Assembly: GCA_008933995.1 (NCBI GenBank)
Contig: WARS01000036.1
Span: 6,238,419 to 6,302,418 of the forward strand
Reading direction: 5' to 3'
DNA: 64,000 nt
Source of the DNA: Datnioides undecimradiatus
Lineage: Eukaryota; Chordata; Actinopteri; Lobotiformes; Datnioididae
Part shown: positions 23,101 through 38,100 of the stretch, one piece after another
How positions within the stretch are numbered: the stretch's first letter is position 1
Layout: every line of letters begins with the position of its first letter
The notes under the pieces: model-generated
What the model saw: only the letters and a program-made list of their open reading frames with translations
Databases searched by the model: none
What the model was told of the DNA's origin: nothing
Position numbers and translations under genes: made by a program

Positions 23101-26100
23101 CTCCAATCGGATTAATGTTGAAGCATCTGTTCAAATTTGGATATGCACCCTAAATGAGAGTTAAACCAACATGTTATAACCTTTTCTGTCTTCATCCGAT
23201 TAATCCCAAGTTCATGTTTTGCACCATCTGCCCTACTTAAGAGATAACAGCCCTAAATGCTTTGTGTTGCACACAGCAGCTGCAGCATTGACCCAAGTGG
23301 TCAGCAGGTGCACCACTTGAGGTCTTCATACATGCATAATGTGTGTGGACATGTTTTGCATGCATGTGGAATCTGTAGCTGCGAGTCCATACCAACTGCC
23401 ACCACTTTAATGATTTTAATTATTGTTAAAGTTTTGCTGATTTTACATAATGTGAGTAAAAGCTGAAGTGCCTTTGAGGTAAATTGGCTTTCTGTCAGTA
23501 CACAGAGATGCTTTGCTGACATTAAAATTGGGAAAAAATGTTTTTTGATAAATGGGACTCCTGGCAAAGTGCCTGAGTCACAGTTTAAGAAGTGTGCATT
23601 TAAAGGTAGAAGGACAAAGACTTTGTGATCTCAAAATAATCATTTTGGCTGAGAACATAATAACTGTCTGTGTGTCTGTCTGTCAGTCTAGCCTCAGCAT
23701 CAAAGCATGAAAATTTTACATAACTTCAACATTTTCAAGAAAATTTTGTTTTCTATAAATTCCTAGTGGACATACATTGATGGCGTATTCCTCAGGAAAT
23801 TCACTTTAATGGGGAACTTTGGTTTTTCTGTCGTCAAGGACATGAAACTCACTAGAAGTGTCTTTGCTGCAGAATTCACTGCTTTGTTTTATCCAGTGGA
23901 ATGACCAGCCAAGGCAGGTTGGTGTGTTTTTAAAGTTTCTAAATAAACTTGCCTTGCCTCCTGTCAGGTTTGTGCAATTTTTAAAATAAGCTGGGAGCTA
24001 AAACGGCTGCTTATGTCAGTGAAGTCTGGTTGGTTTGAGTGATATAACAGATGCAGAAAGGATCTGTAACATTCAGGTGTGTCTCTGTAGGGATCCTTTA
24101 CATAATGTATAATAACTATATGAGTGTGCCAGGGTCAAAAACAGTACTTTTAGTGGACATACATTGATGGCGTGCAGTTGCCCCAGAGGACACGACGACC
24201 TGCTTTGTGGCTGCTGCCTCCAGCAACTCAACAATGGACCAGTTTCAAAAATTGATGGCACTTACAGTAGCTACAGTCTTTTAAAGTGGTTATGAATAAA
24301 TACCTTTAAAAGAAATAGAGTTAAGGCACATCAAGGGTCTGTTTGTTTAATAGACAAATTGTAAAAGAACAGTTTTGCCAGCGCTGCTCGTTGGCCAGCA
24401 TTTCCTGCATTCATCAAATTTCCTGTTTATTTATTTGGCCATTGTTTGTGATTGGCTGTGAAATGTGCTGGAAAAGTGAAACTTTGCACCAACAAGGACA
24501 TTTGCATATTACGTACAGGAACTCTCTCGCTCAGGCAAACATAAACTGCACAAGTCCCTCATCAGCACTCATGAACCCGCAGTCAGCAGCATGCATCAGC
24601 AGAGGAGAGCGAGGTCAAGGACAAGATCACTGTAAGGGCTTTTGATGAGCTAATGGATTGACTGATAAAACTCTTAATACTCTGGTGAGTTCAGGGCAGG
24701 ATTTCTCTGAAGTATTTCTGAGCGCTGAGATCATCCTTGTCCTCTCTCAAACTGTGAAGTTCAAAAGACGGCGGTTTGAAGCTCGATGTATCTGAGCTTA
24801 CGCTGTCTGTCAGTCAGCGCGCTCTCCGACAGCCAGCCTTTACATACTTAAATGCTATTACAGAGGTCAAAGTGAGTAAGTTCAGTGTCACAGCAACTGC
24901 AACAATCAGCATGATGTGTTTATGACACAACAGGTGTCCTTCACTCCTCCCCCACGTGACGCCCACATGTGCCTCTTTTTTTTGGGAAAATTGTCCTTAT
25001 TTTTACAGGCGAGAGATGGGAAGCTTACATTGGGACCAAATACAAGGTTCCTGTGATGTTAAAAAGTGGTCTGCAGACACATCTGTTCTGAGTTGAAACC
25101 TCATCTTAAAGCAGCTACAGTCCTTACGATCAAGCTTCCCGTATAATCTACGTTCAGCTGTATGTCTGGAGCCGGTTAACCTCTTTTTTTGTGAAGCTCC
25201 TGAACGCAGCACAAAAATTTGTTGCAGAAATTCGCAGTGTCAGTTTTGGTATCAAGTTGCAGTACATGTGCATGTGATAACTGCAAATAGAATAGAAAAT
25301 TGAAGGACCATTAATCAGCTCAATCCTAGATCAGAATGAGCACATTAACTTCAGATTTGCTGATTAGAGGACTTTATGTGCAGTGGCATATTTCCTTTTT
25401 GGCAGGAAGTGTGCGTTTGTGTTGATTTTTCATGCTTGTCTGTGACTGACTCTGGAGCCTTTGAGTCTGTTCGCTTTTAAGGGCAAATTGTTGATCGTCC
25501 ATTACACATCCGACTCCCCATTCCTCCCACGTATCTCATTAATAAATCAAATAAACTGAGCGAATGAATCAACAACGACACACCAAGGCAAAATATCATA
25601 GGAGAGGAGAAGCAGGAATGAAAGGCGGACGTGGTGAAAGGTGGGGTTGTGGAAGTGCAGATGGTGTCAAAAATGAAACGTTTGGCCACTATGAAATGTG
25701 AAAAATGGGACTAAATGAGAGGGAATGAATGAGACAATGTTGAGAAAAGAGGTAGGATGCCAACAGGAAGAAGGAGAAGAGAGGTGGTCAGACACGACAG
25801 CAGAGTGTAGCCACTTAGAGTAGCCCCTCCCCCACTACTCATGCTTCTAGAGAGCAGAGAATAATAAGATTGTATAGATGTACTCCAGAGCTCAGGTAGG
25901 TCTAATTGTTTAATGCATTACATTCAGTCATCCTGTGGCTGTAAACCAGTAGAGCTGCTTCACCCTGTTACTTGGATTTTATGTTGATCCCACTTAATTG
26001 GTAATATTTCTAGTACATCAAGAGTGACATTTAGCTGAAATGTCAGTCATACTGCTCGGGTAATGATGGGAGGCAGTATGTGAATTTATGCAATACTTTC

Positions 26101-29100
26101 ACCGCTTAATGCATCTGTGGATGGGAAACATCGTCTACTTCTTGTTTCTGTTCCTGCGGCGCTCTGTGTGTCTTTGTTCCCTTGCACAGTGGGATTAGAG
26201 GTGTGGTTTCATCTCAACAGGCCTGGGGTCCTTCAATCAAAGGACTGATGTGAAGATGAAAGTCTGTTTTTTAGTTTGAAGCTGCCCTTTTCATGAGGTT
26301 TGGGCCAAATGACAGCATCTGTCTGTGTGTCTTAGAGATCAACATTTAGGAGGAACAACATGGTTCTGTGTGGAAGAGGAGCCTGGGCAGAGTAGATGGA
26401 CAATAGCTCAGTCAGAGACAGAGGAGAGAGAGAGTGAGTGATGGAGAAGGGAAGATAAAGGGAGGCCAGGGTTTGTTGTGGTGGAGGGCTCTCTGAAAGG
26501 GCACAATAAATCTACACGCAGAGGAAGATCAGAGACCGGGCAAACCCACAACCCCACACACACACCTACACACCTGAAATGTTCTTACCTATAACCGTAG
26601 GAAATTATTAACAAGTCATCTCTAAGCTGCTCTAAAAGTTCTGATTATTCAAATGAATTTTACTTACATAGCGTTTTCCAGTCAGGGGGAAAGACATGAA
26701 GACATACTAGAAAAGAAACCAGACACAAGGACACGACAAGAGAATTCAACACAAAAACCTCATCAAGTAAAGTAAGACAAGCAACAAGACTGACTCACTG
26801 TGCAGCCCACCAATGGACCACAGCTATTCTGCTCTCAAACTCCTACACTTAGCGCTAAACTTCTGTTTCCTGACAAGAGCTCAGGCCCTGTCTCTAAACC
26901 TCAAAAGTGATTACCTGTGTAAAAAAAAAACCATGCAGCTGTTACTGCCTATAGGTTGCTGCTCCTGAGCGCCATATCATTGTCGATAACATCATCAAAC
27001 TGTGCTGATGTAGTTCAGAGATTTGAGAAGCAGGTTTTCTCCAGGTGCCACAAATCCCGGTGCAATCTTAGAAATCCTGGCCGGACTCTCATCAGCAGCT
27101 CGCCTTGAAGTACTCCACAGATTCATTGCACTTTCCTTCCACACTGCTCCGGTGTTCAGAAAATGGTCAGATCAGGACTGTATGACTGTGAGAGCTGAAA
27201 AATGTGCTCATTGCTCAGTTAATGTGCTAATTTGAAACAGAAAAAGTATCCTCAGGTGTTTAGGCAGAGGTCCAACTCTCTATCAAGTGATTAGGTTTTG
27301 GTGTGGATCTAAAAGGGGGGGATTTTTAAAAAGGCTTCTTAGCATTGTTAAATTGGGCGTGTCCTTCTTTTAAAGAACTACTATATACACTCCAGTGACA
27401 ACAATCTATTCCACATGAACACTCATCGTTTCTAGCACTTTGATGCCAATCCGAATCTGGATGCAGATTAAAATTCTCAAACACTTTGTCATATTGAAAC
27501 AACTTATCGAATGATCTGTGCAGCCCAGCAGAGGTTACGCTCTTTGAGTTATTCTCAGGAATTGGTTTGTCACCATTCCAGAGTATGACATCGCTGCTAC
27601 GTTAATACTTCTGTCGTAACTGGAAGTCGTCGCCACCCTTCAATAAGTTGTGACTTGAGACACTCTGGTTTAGCTGATGAAAGTTGGATTATTGTGAAAT
27701 ATAAGCTGCAAATGTTCGCTTAGATGAGCCGTGTGAATTACAAACGTCTTATCATACATTATGTCACAGCCAAATTTCCAGAATCCCAACCACACTGATG
27801 GACTTTCAGGTGTCCAGGTATTAGATATTTCTTAGGATTGCATGAATCTATCATTCATTTTATACTTGGTGGTGGAAGCGTGTCATCGCTAGAGCTACCA
27901 GTGGTCCTTTTATCTGATCGTTATTGTTTTTATTTCCTAATTACTCAAAATTAACATCACACGTTTTGTGGCGTGTATTTACTCTCCTTCGCTTTTTTCT
28001 TTGTTTTTCTTTTCTTTCAGAGAAGCTGATAGCATATCAGAGGGAGTTTCATGCCCTGAAAGAGCGCCTCCGAGTGGCAGAGCACAGGACGCTGCAGCGC
28101 TCGTCTGAGCTCAACAACATTCTGGAGCAGTTCAGACGCGCCATCGCAGAGACTAACAGCAGCAAAGATGCTCTCACTAACTTCTCAGGTAACTGACACA
28201 CACAAAGACTAAATGACTGCACCAGATATTTTACACTATAAACGTTAGTGTTTTTAGTTATCTGTGTGTGACAAGATCATGGTGTTACCTGTGAATTACC
28301 AGTGTTCTGTATACATTTATTTATATAGAACATTATTTATTTAATATTTATCTAATCTAATTTTCTCTCTTATGTTGTCTCTAAATCTTCTGCTGAATTG
28401 ATTAAAATCACAACCTTGCAGTCATCCCTGAAGTAACAAAGCCATTTTTTTGTTGCTTTTCCCCACATTTCCATTTCTAGACATTATTTAAGTGTAATGA
28501 GGAAGTTATGATCAAGTAAGAAAATGATGAGGGGAAGTACAATGAAGTGAAACATGCTTTTTAAGTCATTTTCAGTGGCATCGTACTTTCAGGGCTCTTT
28601 TATTTAATCTGTCCCAGTGAAAAAAACACTTAATTCACATTAAAGATGTAAAAGTCTAGTTTGCAGTTTTGTTTTTTAGCTTATGTTGCACGTTTTCTGC
28701 CAATTTAAAAATGAAAAGTCCATTTCATGTTCCGTTTTATTATCATAACTGCAGTGTTTTGCTTTGAAATCTAAAATGATTTGTAAGTTTAGTTTCATGT
28801 GAATTGAAAGTAAGGCAGTTATTATGCCATTTCAAATATTTTAATTTAATTTAGTTGTACAAGGTGCAAACACAAATCAGCAATGTTTTTATACAATTTT
28901 ATCTTTTCATTGATGTAGTAGACCAATGCAAAACGCCAAGATCAGTGCTTAAGGGTAATACAGTATATACATTACTCTTACTCTACGTTACAAGCATAGA
29001 CAGGGTCCTGCAGCCAATGAGTATCCGTATTCTCACAAAGAAGTCTGATTTTCTCGTGTTAGTAAGTGTATTGTGAAATTTTCTTTGACTCTGTAGTTAC

Positions 29101-32100
29101 AGCATTACTGTTCTGCCGGAGCAATTTAGTGTTAACAGGTGGTGCTTTAAAAGTCTGAATAATTCCCCCGCTGTCATCATTTGATGAAACTAAGAAGAGG
29201 ATTCCACTTAACCTTTTTCTCTGCACTTGCTTTCAGATGAGACACAGAAACTACTGAAGGAGCTGGCAAACCGGAAACCCCTCCAGGTGCCAAATATCTA
29301 CCACCACCTGCCTCACCTCCTCAACAATGAGGGCAGCCTGCACCCTGCCGTGCAAGTTGGTCTCGGCCGCACGGGAGGTAAGAAGCACACACTGCAAATT
29401 CAGCACACCGGCAAACCTCCCTGATTTATGAGTTGTTTTTTTTTTTTACTCTAGAATATGCATGTTCATTCTACACAAACACAATAAAACCTCCAGAGAT
29501 CCTCATTACGCCAGGGAGAAACTCAAGTCTCAACAAGTTTTCAGTCTGTGACTTGTTCACAACAAGTATCCCCCTGGACTGAGCCAGTTTCGCAATAGGA
29601 TCATTCTGAAAAATGTGTAGGGGTGAAGGTAATTATAGTGTATGTGCAGTATACTGTAATTCCCTGTTTACTTTACACAATATGTATCCTACCTCTTGGC
29701 TTGATCAAACACGATTTTCCTATCAGATCTCTTTATCCCTCTTTGGTTTTCTGTCACGTACTTGCACTTTGTGTTTTCACTTGTATTGTTGTTGTCCGCT
29801 CTTCTCTCTTTTGTTGAACCTGAGAAGTAGGCTTCTACATCTTAATACAGAGACTCACAAAAGGGCCTCATATCCTCTTAAAGTCTGTCATTAGCCTTTA
29901 GCCTCCGGTTTCAGTCTTTCTTTCAGTCTATTAACAATTTTTATTTTGTTTTTATTCCTTCCTTTCACTCCTCAAACACCAGCATACAGCATATGACCTC
30001 TTCTGTATAAAGTTAATAAAGAGGATTACTTATCTGGCATTGCGGGTGTGATATTTGGAGTGAATTTGGGGCGCGAGTTTAGGAGCCAAAGAGCCTCTAT
30101 TCCATATTTTTAATGACGGCGTCTGAGGGGAAGAACAGAGGCCCTCGACAAATTAGAGAAAAGGGAGGAGGGACCAGTCTGTTACAAATAGCGGTTTCTT
30201 GTCCCTGGCCTGTAGCCTGTTTTGATCAATGAGTACAAGGTGTTCCCACAGGAAACAAGAAAGATATGCATGGCCTATCATTGCTGTCTTAGTCACTGCC
30301 AGTCTGGCTGGTTTATATGACAGGTGGGCAGGTGTCTGTTATCCGCTGACAGGGTTCCAAGACAGTTTCTGGCTTTCTCTTAAAAATTCTGCCCCGTTCT
30401 CATCGGCCTCCCATCCTAAGACATTATCAGTTGTATTCACTGGATTGCACAAGCAAGCTTGAGGCACTGCCATTGGGAGGTGATCTCTGCATTTGATGGG
30501 TCACGGAGACACACGACTGCCGCAGAAGCTTTTCCCCTCTACCACCACAGCGTGCCCCGTGACATCCTTGATGACCCACCGGCAATTTTTCCTCAAGGCC
30601 CCAGAACAGCCTCTCATAGCCCCTCATTTTTTCTATCACTCCTTGTTTTTCTTAGCCTACTGCATCTCAGTGTCTTTCATTTTATTACTCCCCTCCCTTG
30701 TTCTCTGCTGGTCTAAGCATATCTGACATTGGGATATTTATAGCTGTGCAAATTAGGACATCATCCCACTTTAAATTGAACAAGGATTATAGAAAGAAAC
30801 AGTTCAGAGAACCTCCGAGACTGAAACGGCTGGAGACGGGCCGGACTGAAGCGCCTTTTAGACAGAGACCAACAAAAGAGCAACATTGTAAATATCGCCT
30901 CGCTTGTACCAAACACATATATGGCCACCAGCTTGCCAACTTCTGCCTTTTACACACAGTTGCTGTCTATTCTGTTGCCAAGCAACACTAACATTTGTTG
31001 ACTAGCTATTAACTTGGCAGAAGCAACAGTTGAAGATCTCCTTTTCACCCCTTTTCTCCCCAGTTTGGAATTCCTTAAACTGCAGTCTTTGTCACCACTG
31101 ACTTCTGTTGGCCTATGTCTACACTAATCCGCATGATGCCAAGTGCTTGTATTCTTTTTGCAAAGAACCTAATTTCAGGGACCTAGCACAAGTTCTGGTG
31201 ATATCGCTGCTGAGTTTTTTTTAGACAGAAATTGTGCACGTCTTTTCACAAGTGGAAGAGGCACAGGCCATCTCATAACTGTAAACAGATTATCTGCATG
31301 AATGGAGAGGCTGGGATGAGTTTGTTGTATCAGAAGTATTCTGGTTTCTCTATTGTCTTTTTAACTGATCTGTACTCAAACGCAGATATCTGTAGAATCT
31401 AACTCCATTAAGTTATGTCAGTCCACAATATTAGACTAACGTGACTCAGTAATGAGAGTAATGGAATTAATCAATCTAACCAACTAAAACTTCATGCTCG
31501 TATTTCAGGCTGTTAACAGGATGGTAAGCAATAACTGCTACATGACAGAGGAGGTCTTGGTCAGTGTACTCATTATCTAAATATCCTCTGGCCCTGAAAC
31601 ATTGACTGTTGTCCCCAAAGGCTAAATTGTTGTCAGACGATAGCTGATGGTTTCTGAGATTACAATACGTCCTAAGAGTAACAGTTGGTTAGCTTACCAA
31701 CCTGTGGCGGTTAGCCGAAAAAGGTCCAGTGCTTGTAGTTCACCTTGTCCACACAGCCAATTTATCCTCCCCCCAAACAACAACCTTCATGCTGTTGTGC
31801 CATGATCCCACCATTCTCCCCACTGGAACTCAGACTAACCAGTGACAACCTGATTATAGAATGACAAAAATGTGATCCCTCAATGGCTTCCCCCACACTG
31901 CTGCTAATTGCAGCACTACATTTTACTTCTGAAAGATACAAAAACAGCAAATTATTGATTGACATTAATACAAACCTTGTGTTTTCACATTTTCTTGCTT
32001 CTTTCTCACTTTTTTTTTTTCTTACCTCTGATATCATTGCTAGACGAGCTGCGCAGTGTTGAACATGGCACAGAAATATTTGATTTGGCTGATCATTCGG

Positions 32101-35100
32101 TCAGTCTGAATCGCAGACGTCATGATCTCAGTTCATTAATCTACACAATCTAATCAGGAAGATCTAATCTGAATCCAATTACCCTCAGTGGCAACTCTGA
32201 ATGAGTCAAGTGTGTTTGAATGTGTTAAAAGGACTCTCTCACTCACTCACTCACTCATTAAACCTCGACTTACGTGCAAAGATGCTTGAAGCCGTCACTG
32301 AATTTTCCTTGAATTTCAAAAGCAACACTCTGTTTTGTGTCAGCGTGAGCCCTGATTAGCCAGCTGCATCGCTGCAATGCAACACTGAAGGAGAAAAAAA
32401 AAAAATAGGACATGGTTCTCTTTTTCAGCTGCAAACTGGAATGCATGTCGGAGCAGCTGAGCTTTGCACGGCAAAACCCCACGCTGTGCATTTCACCTGC
32501 AAATATCTGCACATAAGGTTAATGACCAGACCTGATGCCCACATATTGTTGACATTGGAACATAATTATCAGTTTTTTTGTTTACTTCTGCACAAAACGT
32601 GGGTGTCTTGGGATGCTTGTCAGACAGCGTGTCCCATGCATGTGTGGCCTCTCCTACATCTACAGGCTGAGAAACAATTATTAATAATGGAAAATAGCAA
32701 TTTTTTAACAACTGAATTGGTGAAACAGTATTATCTTACTGTTGCACAAAGACGGATAAAATTACTGTTTCAGCAAAGCTCCTGTCTTTACATGACTGGC
32801 TGAGCAATGCAACCCATAAATATGAGAGTAAGATTTATAATAGCTCTGACTGGTTATTGATGGCAGGACTTCTCCAGGGAGGTTCAGTAAGTGAGAGTGA
32901 AATTAATGTTACATTAGTTTCATTAGTTATTAAAAGGAGATGATGTAGAATACCATTAATGTGTTGGGACTGATTAACTAATAGTATTACATCAGAGATA
33001 CAGTAGTTCCCCATAAGACAGAAACTAATAAGTGCCTTAGTGTGGACCTTTATTTATGTATTTAGTGTATCCTTAAGTTATGTCAAACAACAATATAAGG
33101 CTAACATGACTCAATTCTTCAGTATGTATGGAATTAAATAGTGTAATTATGATCCTTAGGCATCCAGGAATTCAGTGAAACTAAGCAAGCAAACTCAGAG
33201 GGGGGTGAAGAGGTGCCTTTTTCCATGCTTTGTATGAGGGAGGCCCACAGTCTCAGACTTTGAAAAGCCCTGACCTAAAGGATTTCTAATAGGTATTCTA
33301 CAAGGTGCATTGTAGGTTTTCCACTTGCAGGCTTTGTTTAAGGGGCTTCGCTGACTGCGTCCCTCAGGCTTTGTAAGACCTTGAAAGCTTGAAATGTTCA
33401 GTTTTTCTCATTAAAGCACCCACATTACTCAAGGTGCCTCTCATCCCCAGCAGCAATGCCTCCTTTTCTGAAGAAAACAAAAGCAGTTGTAAAAAATGAT
33501 ACTAACGTGACACCCACTAATGTCTGAACTACCCCAAAGCATGTATGTTACAGTATAGATACAAACAAACAAGTATGTAAACAAGTAAACAAGTACGCAT
33601 ATAAGTGCAGATTCTAACTGGGAAAACAACTTCTGTTCTGTGGAATAATCATGTCATATACAAGTCACTATGTACGACCACATGACCAAATATATTTAAG
33701 TTTTATTTGGTTTTATTGATAATTCAATAGTTCATTGATAGTCATTGTAGTCATTATAGTTTTCCTTATATTTAATCAATACCTTTTATAATTTACTTGT
33801 GATTTCCAAAACTATAAACTAACAATATATTCTATAAATGGAACAAATACTTTCAACATTTTATGGTTCTTCTTTTTATTCACCATTTTATCACATGTGC
33901 TTGAGCATCATCGTTTTTAATGAATCTGATTATTAACAAACTGTCGAGTCTTCAAAGTTATTTGCCAAACACAGACACCTGCATGATTATTCCTGCTGCA
34001 TGTTATAATCTAATGATGTTACTTCTGTCACTGACATAAAAACTAATAACGTGCAGCTATGGTCACTGATCAGGAAAACAAAAACACTTTCGCACTATGT
34101 TTTGCTGGACATTACAAACACGGTTGAACACCAGCTGCTTTTATGTGCATGGCATGCCAAGTCATTTCTTCTCAGTGATGTGACAGAGAAGCGCACAGAA
34201 ATGTAGCTTGTCTAGCTCTTTTTTCACTGAGGAGATGAAAGGATGGCAGAGTGAAGCGGGCAGGCTGATCGAGGGACATGGGGAGGGGTAGTCTTGGAGT
34301 CGGTCCTGCTCACGCTAGCACTTGCATGCATTATCACTCATTCACTGTCTGCCACCCTCCCTTATTCTGTCACTCTCTGTCTCTTTTCCTTCCACCCACA
34401 TTCTCCTTTCATCCTCGACCTACTTTCTTGGTGGTGGTGGTGGGTGTCGCTATACGACATGGAGCTCTGTGTGAGAAACACAAAGCAAAACTGGGACAGA
34501 TTCTCCACGCTGCACAGATCACTCAGGAGGATTGCGCCCTTTCTCAAGTCCACTGCACTCACTCACTCATTCTGCACCTCAAGTTTGTTTTGTGCCTCTG
34601 TTGGGGCCCCCGGTGCCCCCGCACGAGCTCAGTTCGCATGCTTTTCCTTTAAAACTGTGCACACACACACACACACACACACACACGAACGCACACATTG
34701 GCCCTGGTCCATCTACTTCACAATCATTACTATCTCAAGTTATTTACAGGTTTCATTTACACTAAACATAACCTTGTTTGTCTTTTCTCTGTGGAAGCCT
34801 TGTGCATTTTATGCAAAGCATTACACAAAACTGCCTTCTATAGGTTGTGGCACCAGGATTTGAATTCAGAGGGCAGGTACACAGTGCATAGAGAAGAGGA
34901 AAACTAAACATGAAACAGTGAGCCCACATGCTTGGAGGCATTTTCATGCTGCCGTCTTGACTTATTTTTCTTTAGCACGAGGAAAAACACAGATTCAGTG
35001 TCAGATATCCAGCCTGATAACCTGTTCATCCTCACATTAGCTATCACACCAGTGTTGGCTTGCTTGTATACTCACTCTCTCTCAGCTCTCTCATTTCCCT

Positions 35101-38100
35101 ACTCTGTCTCTCCCCAGTGAAAGTGATCCTTGTTTCTTAGTGAGTAAAATGAACTGGTTTTATGTCAGTAACACAGTTTTTTTTCTCTCAGTCCGGTATA
35201 CTTTTCAGCAAATCTCTCCGTACTAAAGAAGAGGCCGTCTGTTTAGCGGCAACCACTCCAGTCCTCATACAATAGGAGCAATAAGATGATGACAATAGCC
35301 TCTCTCTTTTCCTCTCTTTCGGTGTCTTACTGTTGCCTCACTTCATCAGCCTGTCCTCAGCTGACTCTCATTCTACTCGTGACCTTTCTTAGCTCCAAGA
35401 CCATTATTAGCCTCACATTTGCAATCAGTTGGTTTTTGCTGACATGAATAGTCGTTGAATTGTGTGACAAACATTAATGACGACAATTTATATTGACTGA
35501 AAAGGTTCTATGGAAAAAACATCAGCAGGTTTCCATCTTTTCGAAATGTAGGATTTGCTGGGTTTTCTCTCATTTTTCATACTTTTGGACTACCAGTCCG
35601 ACAAAGTAAGCAGCATGGTAGCATTCCTTTTGAAGTCTGCATACCTTTTGATGTTTTATGGATTGATGAGTAATCAATTAATTCAAAGAAATTACAGAGA
35701 GCTCAGCAATAAGGTTGGAATAGCCAGGCTGCCTCTGAAGCTCTGTGTCAGTTCTGCTCTCTAGTTCTCTCTTACTGCTGTTGGCTTTTCATATACAGAT
35801 AAAGTTGATCAAACACCGTTGCCTTTGCCTAAAGTCCAAACATAGTTGCCTCTACATGTTGATTCAGTGACCGTCTACTCAAGTTGTAAATTGAGGTGTA
35901 TGTTTTGGGATAAATTACCTAACTCATATTATGTAAGATTGTTGTTTAAAAGACACGTTTCTTTATCAACATGCAGCGTGGTGGTGCAGATGCATTACAA
36001 ACCGCCTCCATCAGTCATCCCTCCCACAGCCATCTGTCAACTTGGACATGAATTTCAGTTCTTGCAGAATTAGACTGATGTAATTAGTCGTTGTCAAACA
36101 GCAAAGATTGTTTGGTTTTTGGTTTGGCTTGATTTAACAGCCACCTCGCACCCTTCGACACTTCCCGCTCTCACCTCGCACACTGTTGTCTTCTCAGTTA
36201 CCATGGTGATGGGGATCCCCACGGTGAAGCGGAAGGTGAAGTCTTATCTGTCAGAGACACTGCATTCACTAATAGACAAACTGTCACCAGAGGAGAAACT
36301 TGACTGTGTCATTATTGTCTTCGTTGGGGAGGTGAGATCTTGTTTTTGACGACAATGAGTCATGGCATGACACTTCAGCACAGTGAACTCACAAATCAGG
36401 CAGAACAGTCCAGTCCCCTGTCTGATGTGTCTTCATTGTTGTTCTCTGCAGACCGATATTGACTACGTGCACAGCGTGGTTGCTGGCCTGGAGAAAGAGT
36501 GAGTACGTTTCCAGATAATTGCAGCAAAAATGTGGAGACGGTGTGAAGCAGTGAGAACACATTATTACCCAGAGAAAAGTGTGTGTGTCTGTGTGTGTGT
36601 GTCTGTGTCTGACACTTCTTGACGTCACCAGTAACCTCTTTTTTTGTTCAGGTTTTCTACAGAGCTGACTTCAGGCTTGCTGGAGGTGATCTCTCCACCA
36701 GCCGCCTATTATCCTGACCTCACCAACCTCAAAGAGACATTCGGAGACTCCAGAGAGCGAGTCAAGTAAGCAGCAATTCACACACTGTGGGCACGACGAT
36801 CTGTATTATCTGTGAGTTCAGTGCTTGGGCATTTAATTATCAACATGCGATAGAAATCGTTATGGAAATCGTGGCGAACCCAGCCTTGAGAGAAATGAAA
36901 AGCAGGAGAGCTGTGATGAGGGATTGCAGGGGAAAAAAAGTAGAAGGATGAGTCAGGGGGAAAGTGGGAGGGAGCGAGCAAGAGAGAGCTTTTAGGTAGG
37001 CTGCCTAGGTACTTAGTATTCCACAGGCATTTCTCAAAGTCAGACCAAGGTCATCAGCAGCAGCACCCTCTATCTCTTTCCTTCTGTAGTGCTCCCTCTT
37101 ATTATCCTCTCTGCTTATCTGCTTTTTATAGTTATCTAACAACTGGCTTCATTAGAAATCTGTTTATGGTGCAGTTTGTGCTGACTACTTACAGTATGTA
37201 CTCAGATAGTAGCCCTGAGGCCCGGAGGACTGTGTGTTTTGTTGGTACGTGGGTGTTTATGAGCACAAATGTTTCTGATGGCAGTCTGTACAGTTGGAAA
37301 CCTATTTAACATGTTTCATGGTTTTTTCAAGTGTTAAATAAAGACACTTGTTGTGTGTGTGTGTGAGTGTGTGTGTGTGTATGTGTGTGTATGTGCGCGC
37401 ACGCACGCACGTGCATGGCTCTTCTTACTATATAAATGGGGTCCCAAAACCAGGATCACACTGTACTTGTGGGTTCCAGCAGCTGCATGGAGACCAATAT
37501 GCTGGACCCCACAAGTTTAAATCCAAGTTTGCATTATGTACATCTTAGGATGAAGATTTGGTTTGATGTTAGAGTGTGTTTAGTTTAAGGTTAGATTTGA
37601 GGTAAGGGAAGTAGTTGTCTCTAGACCTAGTGTAAGCCTCCAGAAAATTAATATAAGTCAACATGATGTCCTCTGAAGTAATGGAAACAATGTGTGAATG
37701 GTAATAGGGTTTGCAATGTGTGTTCACTTCAGTGATGAAAGTTCAAATGTGCGTGTTTGTGCACACCCACACCTGCCTGTTGAAAGCATCACGAACACCT
37801 GCAGCCTGTGGTGAAAAGCCATGAGTCAGATTCCAACAGGGGCAGATCAGTCAGATCAAACAATTAGTGTGACAGCATCGGTTTATAAATCATTCAGGTA
37901 GAGTCTGCTGTTGCAGCATTCATTGTACCCAGGACTACGTGATTTGCACAGTGTTGCTTTTTGAATGTAGAGCAGGGAGTCTGACAAGCTCTCCACAGGT
38001 AAAACATGGCCACAGAGATGCCTTTCAAATACAGATGTTCCACTTTTCATGTGAGTATATGTTTATTATTCTGGTTGATGGTCTCTGGTTTTGTTTAGAT

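Larger units (their letters stand above)
17243..28020 (+). other. mgat4a: MGAT4A intron 1 (10.8 kb)
   Basis: No conserved coding sequence seen on either strand. It contains a LINE-tail fragment (18245), a degenerate interspersed repeat (22055) and a 23-bp direct repeat (23764 and 24151). A large first intron is a usual place for enhancers, but none can be named from sequence alone. Confidence 0.75.

Noticed and set aside
34278..34863. Overlapping plus-strand frames of 124 and 189 codons in MGAT4A intron 3
   Set aside because: They cross a CA array and CT-rich sequence, resemble no known protein and lie inside a well-supported intron.
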